Shown in pieces: positions 1-7,639 of a DNA stretch of 47,402 nt. The position numbers and the translations under genes were made by a program. Under the pieces are notes generated by a model that worked only from the letters and a program-made list of their open reading frames with translations, did not search any database and had not been told where the DNA came from. The stretch is from JANOQP01 sp044227705 (lineage in GTDB: Bacteria; Bacteroidota; Bacteroidia; Chitinophagales; Saprospiraceae): contig JBGAWE010000007.1 of assembly GCA_044227705.1 (NCBI GenBank), forward strand, positions 1 through 47,402, in the 5' to 3' direction. Each line of letters opens with the position of its first letter. Position 1 is the first letter of the stretch.

Positions 1-2
1 TT

Positions 3-1130
3 TTTTGGGTCAACGGGCTGATGCACGGCCTGCTCCCGACCTACCCAAAGCTCGACGACGACGGGCGCAAGTCGCTGGTTTTCAACAGTTTCCTCCTTTT
101 CAACAGCCTCGCGGCCGCCCTTTTCCTCCTCCTTTTTTGGGGGAAAACATGGCTCGTCCCCGCCCTGACCGGCCAGCCGGATCTCCCGCATTTTGGCCTT
201 TTCGCCGCGTGGCTCTGCCTCGGGCTGCCGTGCTATCCTGTCGAGCATTTTTTTCTGTTGAAGGAAAGGCCGACCGCCATACTCGGATGGGGCGTCGCCA
301 GTTTCGGGGGGATGGTCGCCTGTGCCGTCGCGCCGGTCTGGCTTGGGTTCGGGCTGCGCGGGGCTTTGGTCGCTCTGACGGTTTTCACCGCCGCCCGTTG
401 GTTCTTTTCGGCTTGGGTGGTTTTCAATTGGGGAAAAATCAACTTCGACAAGCCGCTGATTTCCAACTACTTAAGGATCTCCGCCCCGTTGACCTTGAAC
501 CAAATCGCGGGCAGCCTCGTCCTCCTGATCGACGGCTGGCTCGTCGGCTGGTGGTTCCGCGACGACTCGGTTTTCGCCATCTGGCGGTACGGCGCGAGGG
601 AGTTCCCTCTTGCCCTCGCACTGGCCACCGGCCTTTCTACGGCAATGGCCCCGCGCCTCGCCGCCGACCTGCCGAGCGGCCTCGATGAGTTGAAAAGGAG
701 AAACCGGCGGCTGATGCACCTCACCTTTCCGGCGGTCATCGCGCTTTTGCTGTTCAGCGGGCGGCTGTTCCAGCTCGTCTTCCGGCCTGAATTCGCGGCC
801 TCCGCCCCGGTTTTCAACTTGTTTCTGCTGATTTCGGCCAGCCGCATGGTGCTGACCTACCCGGCCATGCTCGCCCTCGGCGAGGGCCGCGCCGTTCTTT
901 GGATAACGGCGGTCGAGCTTGCCGTCAAGCTCTCGCTGGGTCTCCTTTTTATAAAGGTGTGGGGCCTCCCCGGCCTCGCCCTCGCCAACGTCCTCGCCTT
1001 TTGGGTCGAGAAGCTCGGGCAGCTTATTTTTTTGTGGAAAAAACACGGAATCCGCCCGGCCGAGTTCATTGATAGGCGGCTTTTCCTCGCCTATTCAGCG
1101 GCAATGTTGGCAGCGTGGCTTTTGTCCTGA
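3..1130 (+). CDS. Oligosaccharide flippase / polysaccharide biosynthesis protein, 5' partial
   Basis: The reading frame is open from base 3 and has no convincing start, so the N-terminus lies outside the window; the first in-window ATG at 21 is probably internal. About 375 residues are visible. They form regularly spaced hydrophobic helices with short charged loops, including a cluster near residues 20-40, repeated pairs through the middle and a final helix at the C-terminus. This pattern fits the MATE/MVF superfamily of lipid-linked oligosaccharide flippases (Wzx-like), which move undecaprenyl-linked glycans across the inner membrane. The class is reasonably clear but the substrate is unknown. 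The stop codon lies inside the left arm of a 17-bp inverted repeat shared with the convergent sucD. The O-antigen ligase further downstream fits the same envelope-glycan theme. Confidence 0.7.
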   Translation, partial: FWVNGLMHGLLPTYPKLDDDGRKSLVFNSFLLFNSLAAALFLLLFWGKTWLVPALTGQPDLPHFGLFAAWLCLGLPCYPVEHFFLLKERPTAILGWGVASFGGMVACAVAPVWLGFGLRGALVALTVFTAARWFFSAWVVFNWGKINFDKPLISNYLRISAPLTLNQIAGSLVLLIDGWLVGWWFRDDSVFAIWRYGAREFPLALALATGLSTAMAPRLAADLPSGLDELKRRNRRLMHLTFPAVIALLLFSGRLFQLVFRPEFAASAPVFNLFLLISASRMVLTYPAMLALGEGRAVLWITAVELAVKLSLGLLFIKVWGLPGLALANVLAFWVEKLGQLIFLWKKHGIRPAEFIDRRLFLAYSAAMLAAWLLS

Positions 1131-1177
1131 AGTTCCAGCTTCGGGGAAACGCTTCTTTACGAAGCTGGAACTTCAGG
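1126..1177. repeat. Perfect 17-bp inverted repeat between convergent genes
   Basis: Bases 1126-1142 and 1161-1177 are exact reverse complements separated by an 18-base loop. The left arm contains the flippase stop codon, and the repeat ends 6 bases short of the sucD stop. No T-tract follows on either strand, so it may be a bidirectional terminator or mRNA-stabilising stem, or a dispersed palindrome. Confidence 0.6.
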
Positions 1178-1182
1178 CAAAC

Positions 1183-2082
1183 TCAATAGCCTTTCAGCGA
1201 GAGGCTCTTTTGGGCAACCACCTCCGCGATCTTTTTCCCAATCATGGCGGGCGACTCGACGACGTGAATCCCGTTCTCGGCCATGATGCGCATCTTGGCT
1301 GCGGCCGTGTCGTCATGGCCGCCGACGATGGCGCCGGCGTGGCCCATCTTCCGCCCCTTCGGTGCGGTCTGCCCGGCGATGAAGCCGATGACGGGCTTCG
1401 GGTTTCCGACGGATTTCAGCCAGCGGGCGGCCTCTGCCTCCAGCCCGCCGCCGATTTCGCCGATGACGACCACGGCGTCCGTTTCCGGGTCCTTGATGAA
1501 AAGCTCCAGTGCCTCGCGCGTCGTCGTCCCGATGATTGGGTCGCCGCCAATGCCGATGGCGGTCGAGATGCCAAGGCCTGCTTTCACCACTTGATCGGCC
1601 GCCTCGTAGGTGAGCGTGCCTGACTTGGAGACTAGGCCAATTCTCCCTTTCTTGAAAACAAACCCGGGCATGATGCCCACTTTGGCCTCGCCCGAGGTGA
1701 TGACGCCGGGGCAGTTCGGCCCGATGAGCCGTGCGCCCGACCGCTCGACGTAGGCTTTCGCCCGAAGCATATCTTGAATCGGGATGCCTTCCGTGATGCA
1801 AACGATGACCTTGATGCCCGACATGGCAGCCTCAACGACCGCGTCGGCGGCGAAGGCGGGCGGAACGAAGATTATCGAGACGTCAGCCCCCGTTTTCGCA
1901 ACGGCATCCGCGACGGTGTTGAAAACGGGCTTGCCGAGGTGCTCCTGCCCTCCCTTGCCCGGCGTGACCCCGCCGACGACGTTGGTGCCATAGGCGATCA
2001 TCTGTTCGGCGTGAAACGTCCCTTCTTTCCCGGTGAAGCCCTGGACGATGACGCGCGAGTTCTTGTTGACTAATACTGACAT
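1183..2082 (-). CDS. sucD: Succinyl-CoA ligase [ADP-forming] subunit alpha
   Basis: This is a TCA-cycle enzyme subunit. It binds CoA and carries the phosphohistidine intermediate while succinyl-CoA is converted to succinate with ATP or GTP formation. The 299 residues match the family's usual length. The N-terminal CoA-binding Rossmann region begins near residue 10 with GFTGKEGTFH and continues to GVTPGKGG. The phosphorylated histidine is visible in GHAGAI at residues 247-252 (His248). The protein opens MSVLVNKNSRVIVQG, as expected, so the ATG at 2080-2082 is secure. It lies 39 bases downstream of ftsB on the same strand with no obvious promoter between, so the two are probably cotranscribed. 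The beta subunit (sucC) is not in the window. Confidence 0.96.
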   Translation of the reverse strand: MSVLVNKNSRVIVQGFTGKEGTFHAEQMIAYGTNVVGGVTPGKGGQEHLGKPVFNTVADAVAKTGADVSIIFVPPAFAADAVVEAAMSGIKVIVCITEGIPIQDMLRAKAYVERSGARLIGPNCPGVITSGEAKVGIMPGFVFKKGRIGLVSKSGTLTYEAADQVVKAGLGISTAIGIGGDPIIGTTTREALELFIKDPETDAVVVIGEIGGGLEAEAARWLKSVGNPKPVIGFIAGQTAPKGRKMGHAGAIVGGHDDTAAAKMRIMAENGIHVVESPAMIGKKIAEVVAQKSLSLKGY

Positions 2083-2121
2083 GAAACTTTGGGTGATTGA
2101 GGCGCCAGCGGCGGCCTCCGA

Positions 2122-2427
2122 TTATTTTTCGTCAAAAATGAACACGTCCTCCCCCGGCTTGTGCATCAAATAGTGCTCGCGGGCGAAGCGATCCTTCGAG
2201 TCGTCGAAAACGCCAATGTCGTCGTTGACCTCCTTTATCTTGTTCTGGTAATAGACCCTGTCGGCTTCCAGGTGCGAGACCGTGCGCGATAGTTTGTACT
2301 GGGTGTAAAAGCTCTGCCGGTCGAGGAAGCACATCCAAAAGAAGAAGACCACCAGCGTCAGGTAGTATCGGTTTTGCAGCGGCCCGGGTAGTTGCCGGTG
2401 AAGCTGCTTGAAGAATCTGGACAGCAT
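2122..2427 (-). CDS. FtsB/DivIC-family septum formation initiator
   Basis: This is a small bitopic cell-division protein of 101 residues. It has a short basic cytoplasmic N-terminus, one membrane helix (about residues 20-38, rich in F, V, L and W) and a heptad-like coiled-coil segment after it (LSRTVSHLEADRVYYQNKI). The C-terminus contains the typical family segment around REHYLMHKPGEDVFI. The family bridges FtsL and FtsQ in the divisome. An upstream in-frame extension exists, but the -7 promoter element at 2449-2456 lies inside it, so the ATG at 2425-2427 (MLSRFFKQ) is the better start. It leads an apparent two-gene unit with sucD. Confidence 0.85.
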   Translation of the reverse strand: MLSRFFKQLHRQLPGPLQNRYYLTLVVFFFWMCFLDRQSFYTQYKLSRTVSHLEADRVYYQNKIKEVNDDIGVFDDSKDRFAREHYLMHKPGEDVFIFDEK

Positions 2428-2448
2428 GGTTCGATTTTTTTCTCGGGG

Positions 2449-2456
2449 CGAAAGTA
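2449..2456 (-). promoter_or_regulatory. -7 promoter element for ftsB-sucD
   Basis: Read on the minus strand the sequence is TACTTTCG followed by CCCC, the form repeated before many genes here. It ends 21 bases before the ftsB ATG. Confidence 0.6.
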
Positions 2457-2649
2457 GAAGGCACACGGACTAACAGGAATCAGACACGGATTTCTCTCGA
2501 CAAAAAATCCATGGCCAATCACCGTCAACCCGTGTGCTGCCAGGAAGGCTCGGCATCGGTTTTCGACCCCACTTTCCGAATATGTTTTGGTGAAGCCCAA
2601 AAATAATTCCCTGATTCAAAATCATGTTTGGCGAAACGGCCAAAACAAC

Positions 2650-2657
2650 TACCTTCG
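2650..2657 (+). promoter_or_regulatory. -7 promoter element for the DEAD-box helicase
   Basis: TACCTTCG followed by CCG. It lies inside the longest possible reading frame, so translation must begin downstream; this supports the ATG at 2721. Confidence 0.55.
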
Positions 2658-2720
2658 CCGCAGCTTTCAACGAGCAGGGCCATCGAGGTGGTGGACAGGA
2701 TTCGCGGGGAGCATGTGAGT

Positions 2721-4301
2721 ATGGAAAAGATGCTGTTCTCCGAAATGAACCTGTCGGAAGCCACGCAGTTGGCGCTCGTTGAGCTTGGGTTCGAGCACGC
2801 CTCGCCGATTCAGGCTGAGGCCATCCCGCTCGTCATGGACGGGCGGGACATTATCGGTCAGGCGCAGACAGGGACCGGGAAGACCGCCGCCTACGGTCTT
2901 CCCATCGTCGAAAAGGTCGACACCTCCTCCCGCAAAATCGGCGCGATAATCATCTGCCCCACCCGCGAATTGGTGATGCAGGTGGCTACGGAACTGAAAA
3001 AATTCTCGAAGCACAAAAAGCCCAGCCTCTCGGTGGCGGCGATCTACGGAGGCGACTCGATTGCCAAGCAGCTCAAGGCACTGAAGGACGGGGCGCACGT
3101 CATCGTCGGAACCCCGGGCCGGCTAATCGACTTCATCAACCGCGGCAAACTGGATTTCAGCTCGCTGAAAACCGTCGTCCTCGACGAGGCCGACGAGATG
3201 CTCAACATGGGCTTCCGCGAGGACATCGAGACCATCCTCTCGACGATGCCGGAGGAAAGGCAGATCGTCCTCTTCTCGGCGACGATGCCTCAGCCAATCC
3301 TCGAAATCGCAAAGCGGTTTCAGAAGAACCCTGCGCACGTCAAAATCGCGGCGGTCAACATGACGGCGGCGAACATCGAACAGAGCTATTTCGACATCCA
3401 CGTCGACGACCGGCTGCGCGTCCTCTCCGACTTGATGACGCTGCACGACGTTCGACTCGCCCTCTGTTTTTGCAACATGAAGGTGCAGGTCGACGAACTC
3501 GTGGCCGACCTGCGCCGCCTTGGCTTTCACGCCGACGGCCTGCACGGCGACCTCTCGCAGGCGCAGCGAACTGCCATCATGGCCGCCTTCCGCGAGGGAA
3601 GCATCGAGCTTTTGGTGGCGACGGACGTGGCCGCGCGCGGCATCGACGTGAACGACGTCGACGCCGTGTTCAACTGGGAGCTTCCCTTCGACCCCGAGTA
3701 TTACGTCCACCGCATCGGCCGGACGGGCCGTGCCGGGAAGTCGGGCAAGGCGTTCAGCTTCGTGACCGGCCGCAAGGAATTTGCCCGTTTGCAGGCCATC
3801 CAGCGGTTCGCCAAGACCCGCGTCGAGCGGGCCAACCCGCCGAGCAGCCACGATTTGTGGGACCTCAAAAAGGAAAAGATGCGCTCGCGCCTCCGCGCTA
3901 TCCTCGAAGAAGGAAACCTCGCGGCGCACGAGGCGATGGTCAACGAGTTCCTCGCCGATGGTTTCACGCCGCAATTGCTGGCGGCCGCGCTCCTCAAGCG
4001 CGCAATGCCGAAGGCCCCCGAAGGCCCCCGCCCGCAGCCGAAACCTGAGAAGACCTACGCCGTAAAAACCAGCGAAAAACCAACCAAGCCGGCCAAGACT
4101 GCCATTGAAAAGCCCGCTTTCATCAAGCACGACAAATACGGAAAGACCTTCAAGGTCGAGAAGCCGAAGCCGTGGGGCTTTGAGAAGTTCGAGAAGCCGG
4201 GCAAGCCGTCGAAAGCTGGAAAGTTTGCCAAGCCCCTCGACAAGCCCGTGCCGAAGAAGAAGACGGCGAAGGCCAAGTTCGGCGTCGTCGAAGTCTGGTA
4301 G
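2721..4301 (+). CDS. DEAD-box ATP-dependent RNA helicase
   Basis: This RNA-unwinding ATPase is likely involved in ribosome assembly or mRNA turnover. The 526 residues show the helicase motifs in order: the Q-motif region (GFEHASPIQ), Walker A AQTGTGKT near residue 50, PTRELV, the DEAD box near residue 155 (VLDEADEMLNMGF), SAT, and motif VI HRIGRTGRAG near residue 330. After the core there is a helical segment. From about residue 430 follows a lysine/proline-rich tail of K-P repeats, probably a disordered RNA-binding extension. The start was set at MEKMLFSEM because the promoter element lies within the longer ORF. An intrinsic terminator follows about 100 bases after the stop. The exact subgroup (CsdA/RhlE/DbpA-like) is unresolved. 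Confidence 0.93.
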   Translation: MEKMLFSEMNLSEATQLALVELGFEHASPIQAEAIPLVMDGRDIIGQAQTGTGKTAAYGLPIVEKVDTSSRKIGAIIICPTRELVMQVATELKKFSKHKKPSLSVAAIYGGDSIAKQLKALKDGAHVIVGTPGRLIDFINRGKLDFSSLKTVVLDEADEMLNMGFREDIETILSTMPEERQIVLFSATMPQPILEIAKRFQKNPAHVKIAAVNMTAANIEQSYFDIHVDDRLRVLSDLMTLHDVRLALCFCNMKVQVDELVADLRRLGFHADGLHGDLSQAQRTAIMAAFREGSIELLVATDVAARGIDVNDVDAVFNWELPFDPEYYVHRIGRTGRAGKSGKAFSFVTGRKEFARLQAIQRFAKTRVERANPPSSHDLWDLKKEKMRSRLRAILEEGNLAAHEAMVNEFLADGFTPQLLAAALLKRAMPKAPEGPRPQPKPEKTYAVKTSEKPTKPAKTAIEKPAFIKHDKYGKTFKVEKPKPWGFEKFEKPGKPSKAGKFAKPLDKPVPKKKTAKAKFGVVEVW

Positions 4302-4399
4302 CGCGGAAAATTTTTTCCGACATCAGGGAATTTTCCCCGGAAAACCCTCGTTTAAGGAGCAAATTGTAGCTTCATACAATAGAAACGGTTTAGTGAAAG

Positions 4400-4431
4400 A
4401 AAGCCCGGCCCCGATGGGGGTCGGGCTTTTT
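4400..4431 (+). terminator. Intrinsic terminator after the helicase
   Basis: The stem AGCCCGGCCCC (4402-4412) pairs with GGGGTCGGGCT (4417-4427) with one G-U pair, and is followed by a T-run. The next gene's promoter element starts directly at the end of the T-run. Confidence 0.8.
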
Positions 4432-4438
4432 AGTTTTG
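4431..4438 (+). promoter_or_regulatory. -7 promoter element for the O-antigen ligase
   Basis: TAGTTTTG matches TAnnTTTG exactly. It begins in the T-tract of the preceding terminator and ends 20 bases before the ATG at 4459. Confidence 0.5.
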
Positions 4439-4458
4439 CGGCCAAAACGCCCGTTCGG

Positions 4459-5694
4459 ATGCCGCGAATCACCCGCCAGTCTGTTTTCCTCTTCGGCTGC
4501 GCGATGCTGTTGGTCAGCCAGATTTTCTCGCCTTTCCTCCTTTCCTTGAGCATGTGGGTCATCTGCTATTCATGCCTTGTCTCGACGGGCGGGAGCGGCT
4601 GGCCGACACTCAACCTCCCTTTTCTTTTTGGGAATTTTTTCAAAAAGCCCCAATTCTGGTCAATCTCGCTGCTGTTCTGGGTGGCCGTCGCCAGCGGCCT
4701 CTGGTCTGAGAACCAAGACTATTGGCTGACGCGGGCGCAGGTCCGGTTGCCGTTTTTCATTCTGCCGCTCGCCTTCGCCAACGCGCCCGAGATTTCAAGA
4801 ATTCAGTTCAACGCCTTATGCGCCCTGTTCCTCACCGCCATCGCGGCGACGGGCCTCGGCGTGCTCGTCAATTTTGCGCTCCATTACGAAGAGGTGATGA
4901 ACCTCGTCTCGCACGGCAAGGCCGTCCCAGTGCCGCGCAACCATATCCGGTTCAGCTTGCTCGTCGCACTCGGGATTGCGGTTGGGTGGCAGCTTTTTCG
5001 GCGACGGTTCTTTTTCAAAAAGGCGCGGGAAAGGTGGATTTGGTTTTCGCTCGCCGGTTTCCTGTTCGTCTTGCTCCATGTTCTGGCGGTTAGGAGCGGC
5101 CTGGCAGCTGGCTACGCGGTCGTCGCTGCGACGGTCGCGGGCCTGGTTTTCTCTAAAAAACACTGGCGAATCGGCCTCACAGCTGCAGCAGCCCTTTCCC
5201 TTTCAGCAGTCGTCTTGTTCAAAAACTCGCCCGCCCTGCGCACCAAAATCGGCTACATGATTTGGGACAACACGCGCGGCAACGAGTTCCCCGGAACAGG
5301 CTACTCGGACACCGACCGGCTCCTCTCCCTGCAGAAGGGCTGGAAACTCTTTCTCGAAAAACCGTTCCTCGGCAGCGGCATGGGCGACTTGCCCGCCGAC
5401 ATCGCCCGAATCGAACCGGCCCTCGCGTTCAAATCCGTCGAGGAGGTGAAATTGCCGCACAACCAGTTTGTGTACATACTCGCCTCAACGGGCTTACTCG
5501 GTTTGCTGACGGCTTTGATGGCCTGGACCATGCCTTTCTTCTATCAAAATAGACCGCGCGAGCCGCTTTTCACCGCAGCGATGACTGTCCTTTTCGTCTC
5601 TTTTCTCGTTGAGTACACCATCGAGGGGACGTTTGGAGCTGTGTTCGCCGCCTTCTTCCCAGTCTTTTTCAACATGAAAACCCGGGACGATTGA
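4459..5694 (+). CDS. O-antigen ligase / polymerase family membrane protein
   Basis: This is a polytopic inner-membrane protein of 411 residues with about ten to twelve hydrophobic helices. A long periplasmic loop between helices in the second half contains the typical pattern of the Wzy_C/WaaL family. Visible features include RNHIRFSLLVALG near residue 155, a segment around SDTDRLLSLQKGWKLF, and LPHNQFVYILASTGLLGLL near residue 333, the conserved H-N of this family. Such proteins join or polymerise undecaprenyl-linked glycans at the periplasmic face. An in-frame extension reaches back into the helicase gene, but it crosses a terminator and a promoter element, so MPRITRQS is the start. The stop is 8 bases from the convergent S4 gene. 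Ligase versus polymerase cannot be decided. Confidence 0.82.
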   Translation: MPRITRQSVFLFGCAMLLVSQIFSPFLLSLSMWVICYSCLVSTGGSGWPTLNLPFLFGNFFKKPQFWSISLLFWVAVASGLWSENQDYWLTRAQVRLPFFILPLAFANAPEISRIQFNALCALFLTAIAATGLGVLVNFALHYEEVMNLVSHGKAVPVPRNHIRFSLLVALGIAVGWQLFRRRFFFKKARERWIWFSLAGFLFVLLHVLAVRSGLAAGYAVVAATVAGLVFSKKHWRIGLTAAAALSLSAVVLFKNSPALRTKIGYMIWDNTRGNEFPGTGYSDTDRLLSLQKGWKLFLEKPFLGSGMGDLPADIARIEPALAFKSVEEVKLPHNQFVYILASTGLLGLLTALMAWTMPFFYQNRPREPLFTAAMTVLFVSFLVEYTIEGTFGAVFAAFFPVFFNMKTRDD

Positions 5695-5702
5695 CCGGCG
5701 GA

Positions 5703-6119
5703 TCAATCGCCCGCCTCGTCGTCTGGCCCGTCCTCCCCGTCCTTGAACCAATCGATCTCGCGTCGCTCGCGCTTTGTCGGGCGGCCGGAACCATGTTCGC
5801 GCACTTCAGCCCGGCCCTGCCCGGCGAGGAACCAAGCATTGTACTTGTTGCGCTCCTCGTCGCTCGTCACGTCTTCGAAACAGGTGACGGCGATGGGTGC
5901 CCCTACCCTTTTCTCAATCAGTTTGAGGACGCGGAACTCGAAGTTGAACCCGTCCTTTTTCACGACGACCGTCTCGTTCTCCCCAACTAAAAAGGACGGT
6001 TTGACCTCCGTGCCACCCACCCTCACACGGCCGGACTTGACGACATCCGTCGCAATAGTACGGCTCTTGAAAATCCTGACCGACCAGAGCCATTTGTCGA
6101 TCCGCACTTTTTCAGGCAT
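5703..6119 (-). CDS. S4 RNA-binding domain protein (Hsp15-like)
   Basis: The 138-residue protein begins with a canonical S4 domain: RIDKWLWSVRIFKSRT at residues 6-21, then SGRVRVGG. This fold binds structured RNA. In Hsp15 (HslR) it recognises stalled 50S subunits carrying nascent chain-tRNA, and a similar rescue or ribosome-related role is likely. The C-terminal tail contains the basic segment SGRPTKRERREIDWF, typical of this subgroup, and then a very acidic end (DGEDGPDDEAGD). The start is fixed by a promoter element 16 bases upstream. The gene is convergent with the O-antigen ligase. Confidence 0.87.
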   Translation of the reverse strand: MPEKVRIDKWLWSVRIFKSRTIATDVVKSGRVRVGGTEVKPSFLVGENETVVVKKDGFNFEFRVLKLIEKRVGAPIAVTCFEDVTSDEERNKYNAWFLAGQGRAEVREHGSGRPTKRERREIDWFKDGEDGPDDEAGD

Positions 6120-6135
6120 AATATCGGTTTTCGGG

Positions 6136-6143
6136 CGAAGGTA
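6136..6143 (-). promoter_or_regulatory. -7 promoter element for the S4 gene
   Basis: The minus strand reads TACCTTCG followed by CCC, 16 bases before the start codon. Confidence 0.6.
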
Positions 6144-6225
6144 GAATCGGGTCTTTTGCGGCCGCGAAGTGCCGCGCTAAATTCCCTCGAAGTCGCGTCA
6201 ATGGGTGCCGCAAAACGGGGCAAAC

Positions 6226-6233
6226 TATCTTTG
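6226..6233 (+). promoter_or_regulatory. -7 promoter element for ribBA
   Basis: TATCTTTG matches TAnnTTTG and ends 33 bases before the ATG at 6267. It lies inside the longer open frame from 6156, arguing against an earlier start. Confidence 0.6.
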
Positions 6234-6266
6234 TGGCAACTTGTTTCCGACAAAAACTGCGCATTC

Positions 6267-7436
6267 ATGGAAGCCGCTCTTTCCCAAAAGACCCTCGAAA
6301 AAACCGCCGCCGACCGACCGCTCAACACCATCGAGGAGGCCCTGGCCGACATCCGGGCGGGCAAAATCATCATCGTCGTCGACGACGAGGACCGCGAGAA
6401 CGAGGGCGACTTCCTCTGCGCCGCCGAGCTGGTCACGCCCGAGATGGTAAACTTCATGGCGACGCACGGCCGGGGCCTAATTTGCACGCCCATCGAGGAG
6501 AAACAGGCCGACGCCCTCGATTTGCCCCTGATGATAGCCGCCAACACGGCGATGCACGAAACGGCATTCACGGTCTCAATCGACCTCATAGGCCACGGCT
6601 GCTCGACCGGGATTTCAGCCTACGACCGCTCGACCGGCATCCGCTGGTTGACCAACCCGGCAGCGAAAGGGAGCGATTTTGCGCGTCCAGGCCATATTTT
6701 CCCGCTACGGGCAAAAGCGGGCGGAGTGCTCCGAAGGACGGGCCACACAGAGGCGGCCATCGATTTGGCAAGGCTGGCCGGGCTGTTCCCCGCCGGAGTC
6801 GTGGTCGAAATCATGAACGAAGACGGGTCGATGGCCCGACTCCCGCAGTTGCGCGAGATCGCCGAAAAGCACGGTCTGAAAATCATTTCGATAGACGATT
6901 TGGTGGCTTTTCGATTGAAGAACGAACGGCTTGTTCGCCGCGAGTTGTCGGTTTCGATGCCGACGAAGTTTGGCGAGTTCGAGGTCATCGCCTTCACCCA
7001 AATCACGACGGGCGACACGCACCTTGTTTTTAAAAAGGGAAACTGGGGTGCCGACGAGCCGGTTTTGGTTCGCGTCCACAGCTCGACGGAGACGGGCGAC
7101 ATCCTCGGGATGCTTTTGGAAGACTACGGCTCGATGATAAACCGGGCTTTGTGGCAAATCTCGGAAGCCGGAAAGGGCGTGTTCGTCTACATGCGCCACA
7201 GCGAGCAGGGCAATTTGCTGGCGCGACTGAAAAAATATAAAGCCCAGCAAGAGTCCGGCGAGCCTGCGGCAATTGACCTCAACGCGCCGATGAGCCAAAA
7301 AGACTTTGGAACGGGCGCCCAAATCTTGCGAGATTTGGGCGTGTCAAAAATCAGGCTTTTGACCAACCACCCGCGCCGTCGCGTCGGTCTCATCGGCTAC
7401 GGTCTGGAGGTCGTTGAGAACATCGAACTCGCCTGA
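6267..7436 (+). CDS. ribBA: DHBP synthase (RibB) fused to a degenerate GTP cyclohydrolase II domain
   Basis: The N-terminal half is a complete 3,4-dihydroxy-2-butanone-4-phosphate synthase: DDEDRENEGD near residue 40, RGLICTPI, HGCSTGISAYDR, GHIFPLRAKAGGV and the histidine of RTGHTEAA. It should make the four-carbon unit of riboflavin from ribulose-5-phosphate. The C-terminal half is homologous to RibA (GAQILRDLGVSKIRLLTNHP near the end), but the zinc site is lost. Family HSECLTGD reads HSSTETGD, and family RCDCG reads LEDYG, so all three cysteines are replaced. The QEGRGIG segment carrying the catalytic arginine is also gone (HSEQGNLL). GTP cyclohydrolase II activity is therefore unlikely; the half may be structural or regulatory. 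The length, 389 residues, is normal for RibBA. I infer that the first step of the pathway is encoded elsewhere. Confidence 0.9.
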   Translation: MEAALSQKTLEKTAADRPLNTIEEALADIRAGKIIIVVDDEDRENEGDFLCAAELVTPEMVNFMATHGRGLICTPIEEKQADALDLPLMIAANTAMHETAFTVSIDLIGHGCSTGISAYDRSTGIRWLTNPAAKGSDFARPGHIFPLRAKAGGVLRRTGHTEAAIDLARLAGLFPAGVVVEIMNEDGSMARLPQLREIAEKHGLKIISIDDLVAFRLKNERLVRRELSVSMPTKFGEFEVIAFTQITTGDTHLVFKKGNWGADEPVLVRVHSSTETGDILGMLLEDYGSMINRALWQISEAGKGVFVYMRHSEQGNLLARLKKYKAQQESGEPAAIDLNAPMSQKDFGTGAQILRDLGVSKIRLLTNHPRRRVGLIGYGLEVVENIELA

Positions 7437-7472
7437 AAGGGAAACTCCGGGAAAAATAAATCTCTCGCCCGA

Positions 7473-7517
7473 AGGGCGGTTAAACCGTTGATTGCCAGTG
7501 GTTTAGTCGCCCTTTTT
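7473..7517 (+). terminator. Intrinsic terminator after ribBA
   Basis: The stem AGGGCGGTTAAACC (7473-7486) pairs with GGTTTAGTCGCCCT (7500-7513), with two mismatches, and is followed by TTTTT. The loop contains GTTGATT, part of the recurring loop motif described in the findings. Confidence 0.75.
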
Positions 7518-7572
7518 GTTTGCTATAAAAGGAGCCGTACTCCCCTCCGCTTCCAAATGCTGAATGGCTGCC

Positions 7573-7580
7573 TACCTTTG
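7573..7580 (+). promoter_or_regulatory. -7 promoter element for the desaturase
   Basis: TACCTTTG, an exact TAnnTTTG match, lies 59 bases before the chosen ATG at 7640. Confidence 0.6.
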
Positions 7581-7639
7581 GTTCACTGGCAAGTCCTATT
7601 TTGCCAGACCAACAAATCCCGCACATTAGGTTTCATTCC

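Noticed and set aside
4363..4380. Small inverted repeat ATTGTA-N6-TACAAT before the O-antigen ligase
   Set aside because: Only six base pairs and upstream of the terminator of the previous gene; too weak to call an operator.
6144..6266. Possible FMN riboswitch before ribBA
   Set aside because: The leader after the promoter element is only about 30 bases and none of the conserved RFN-element segments is visible.
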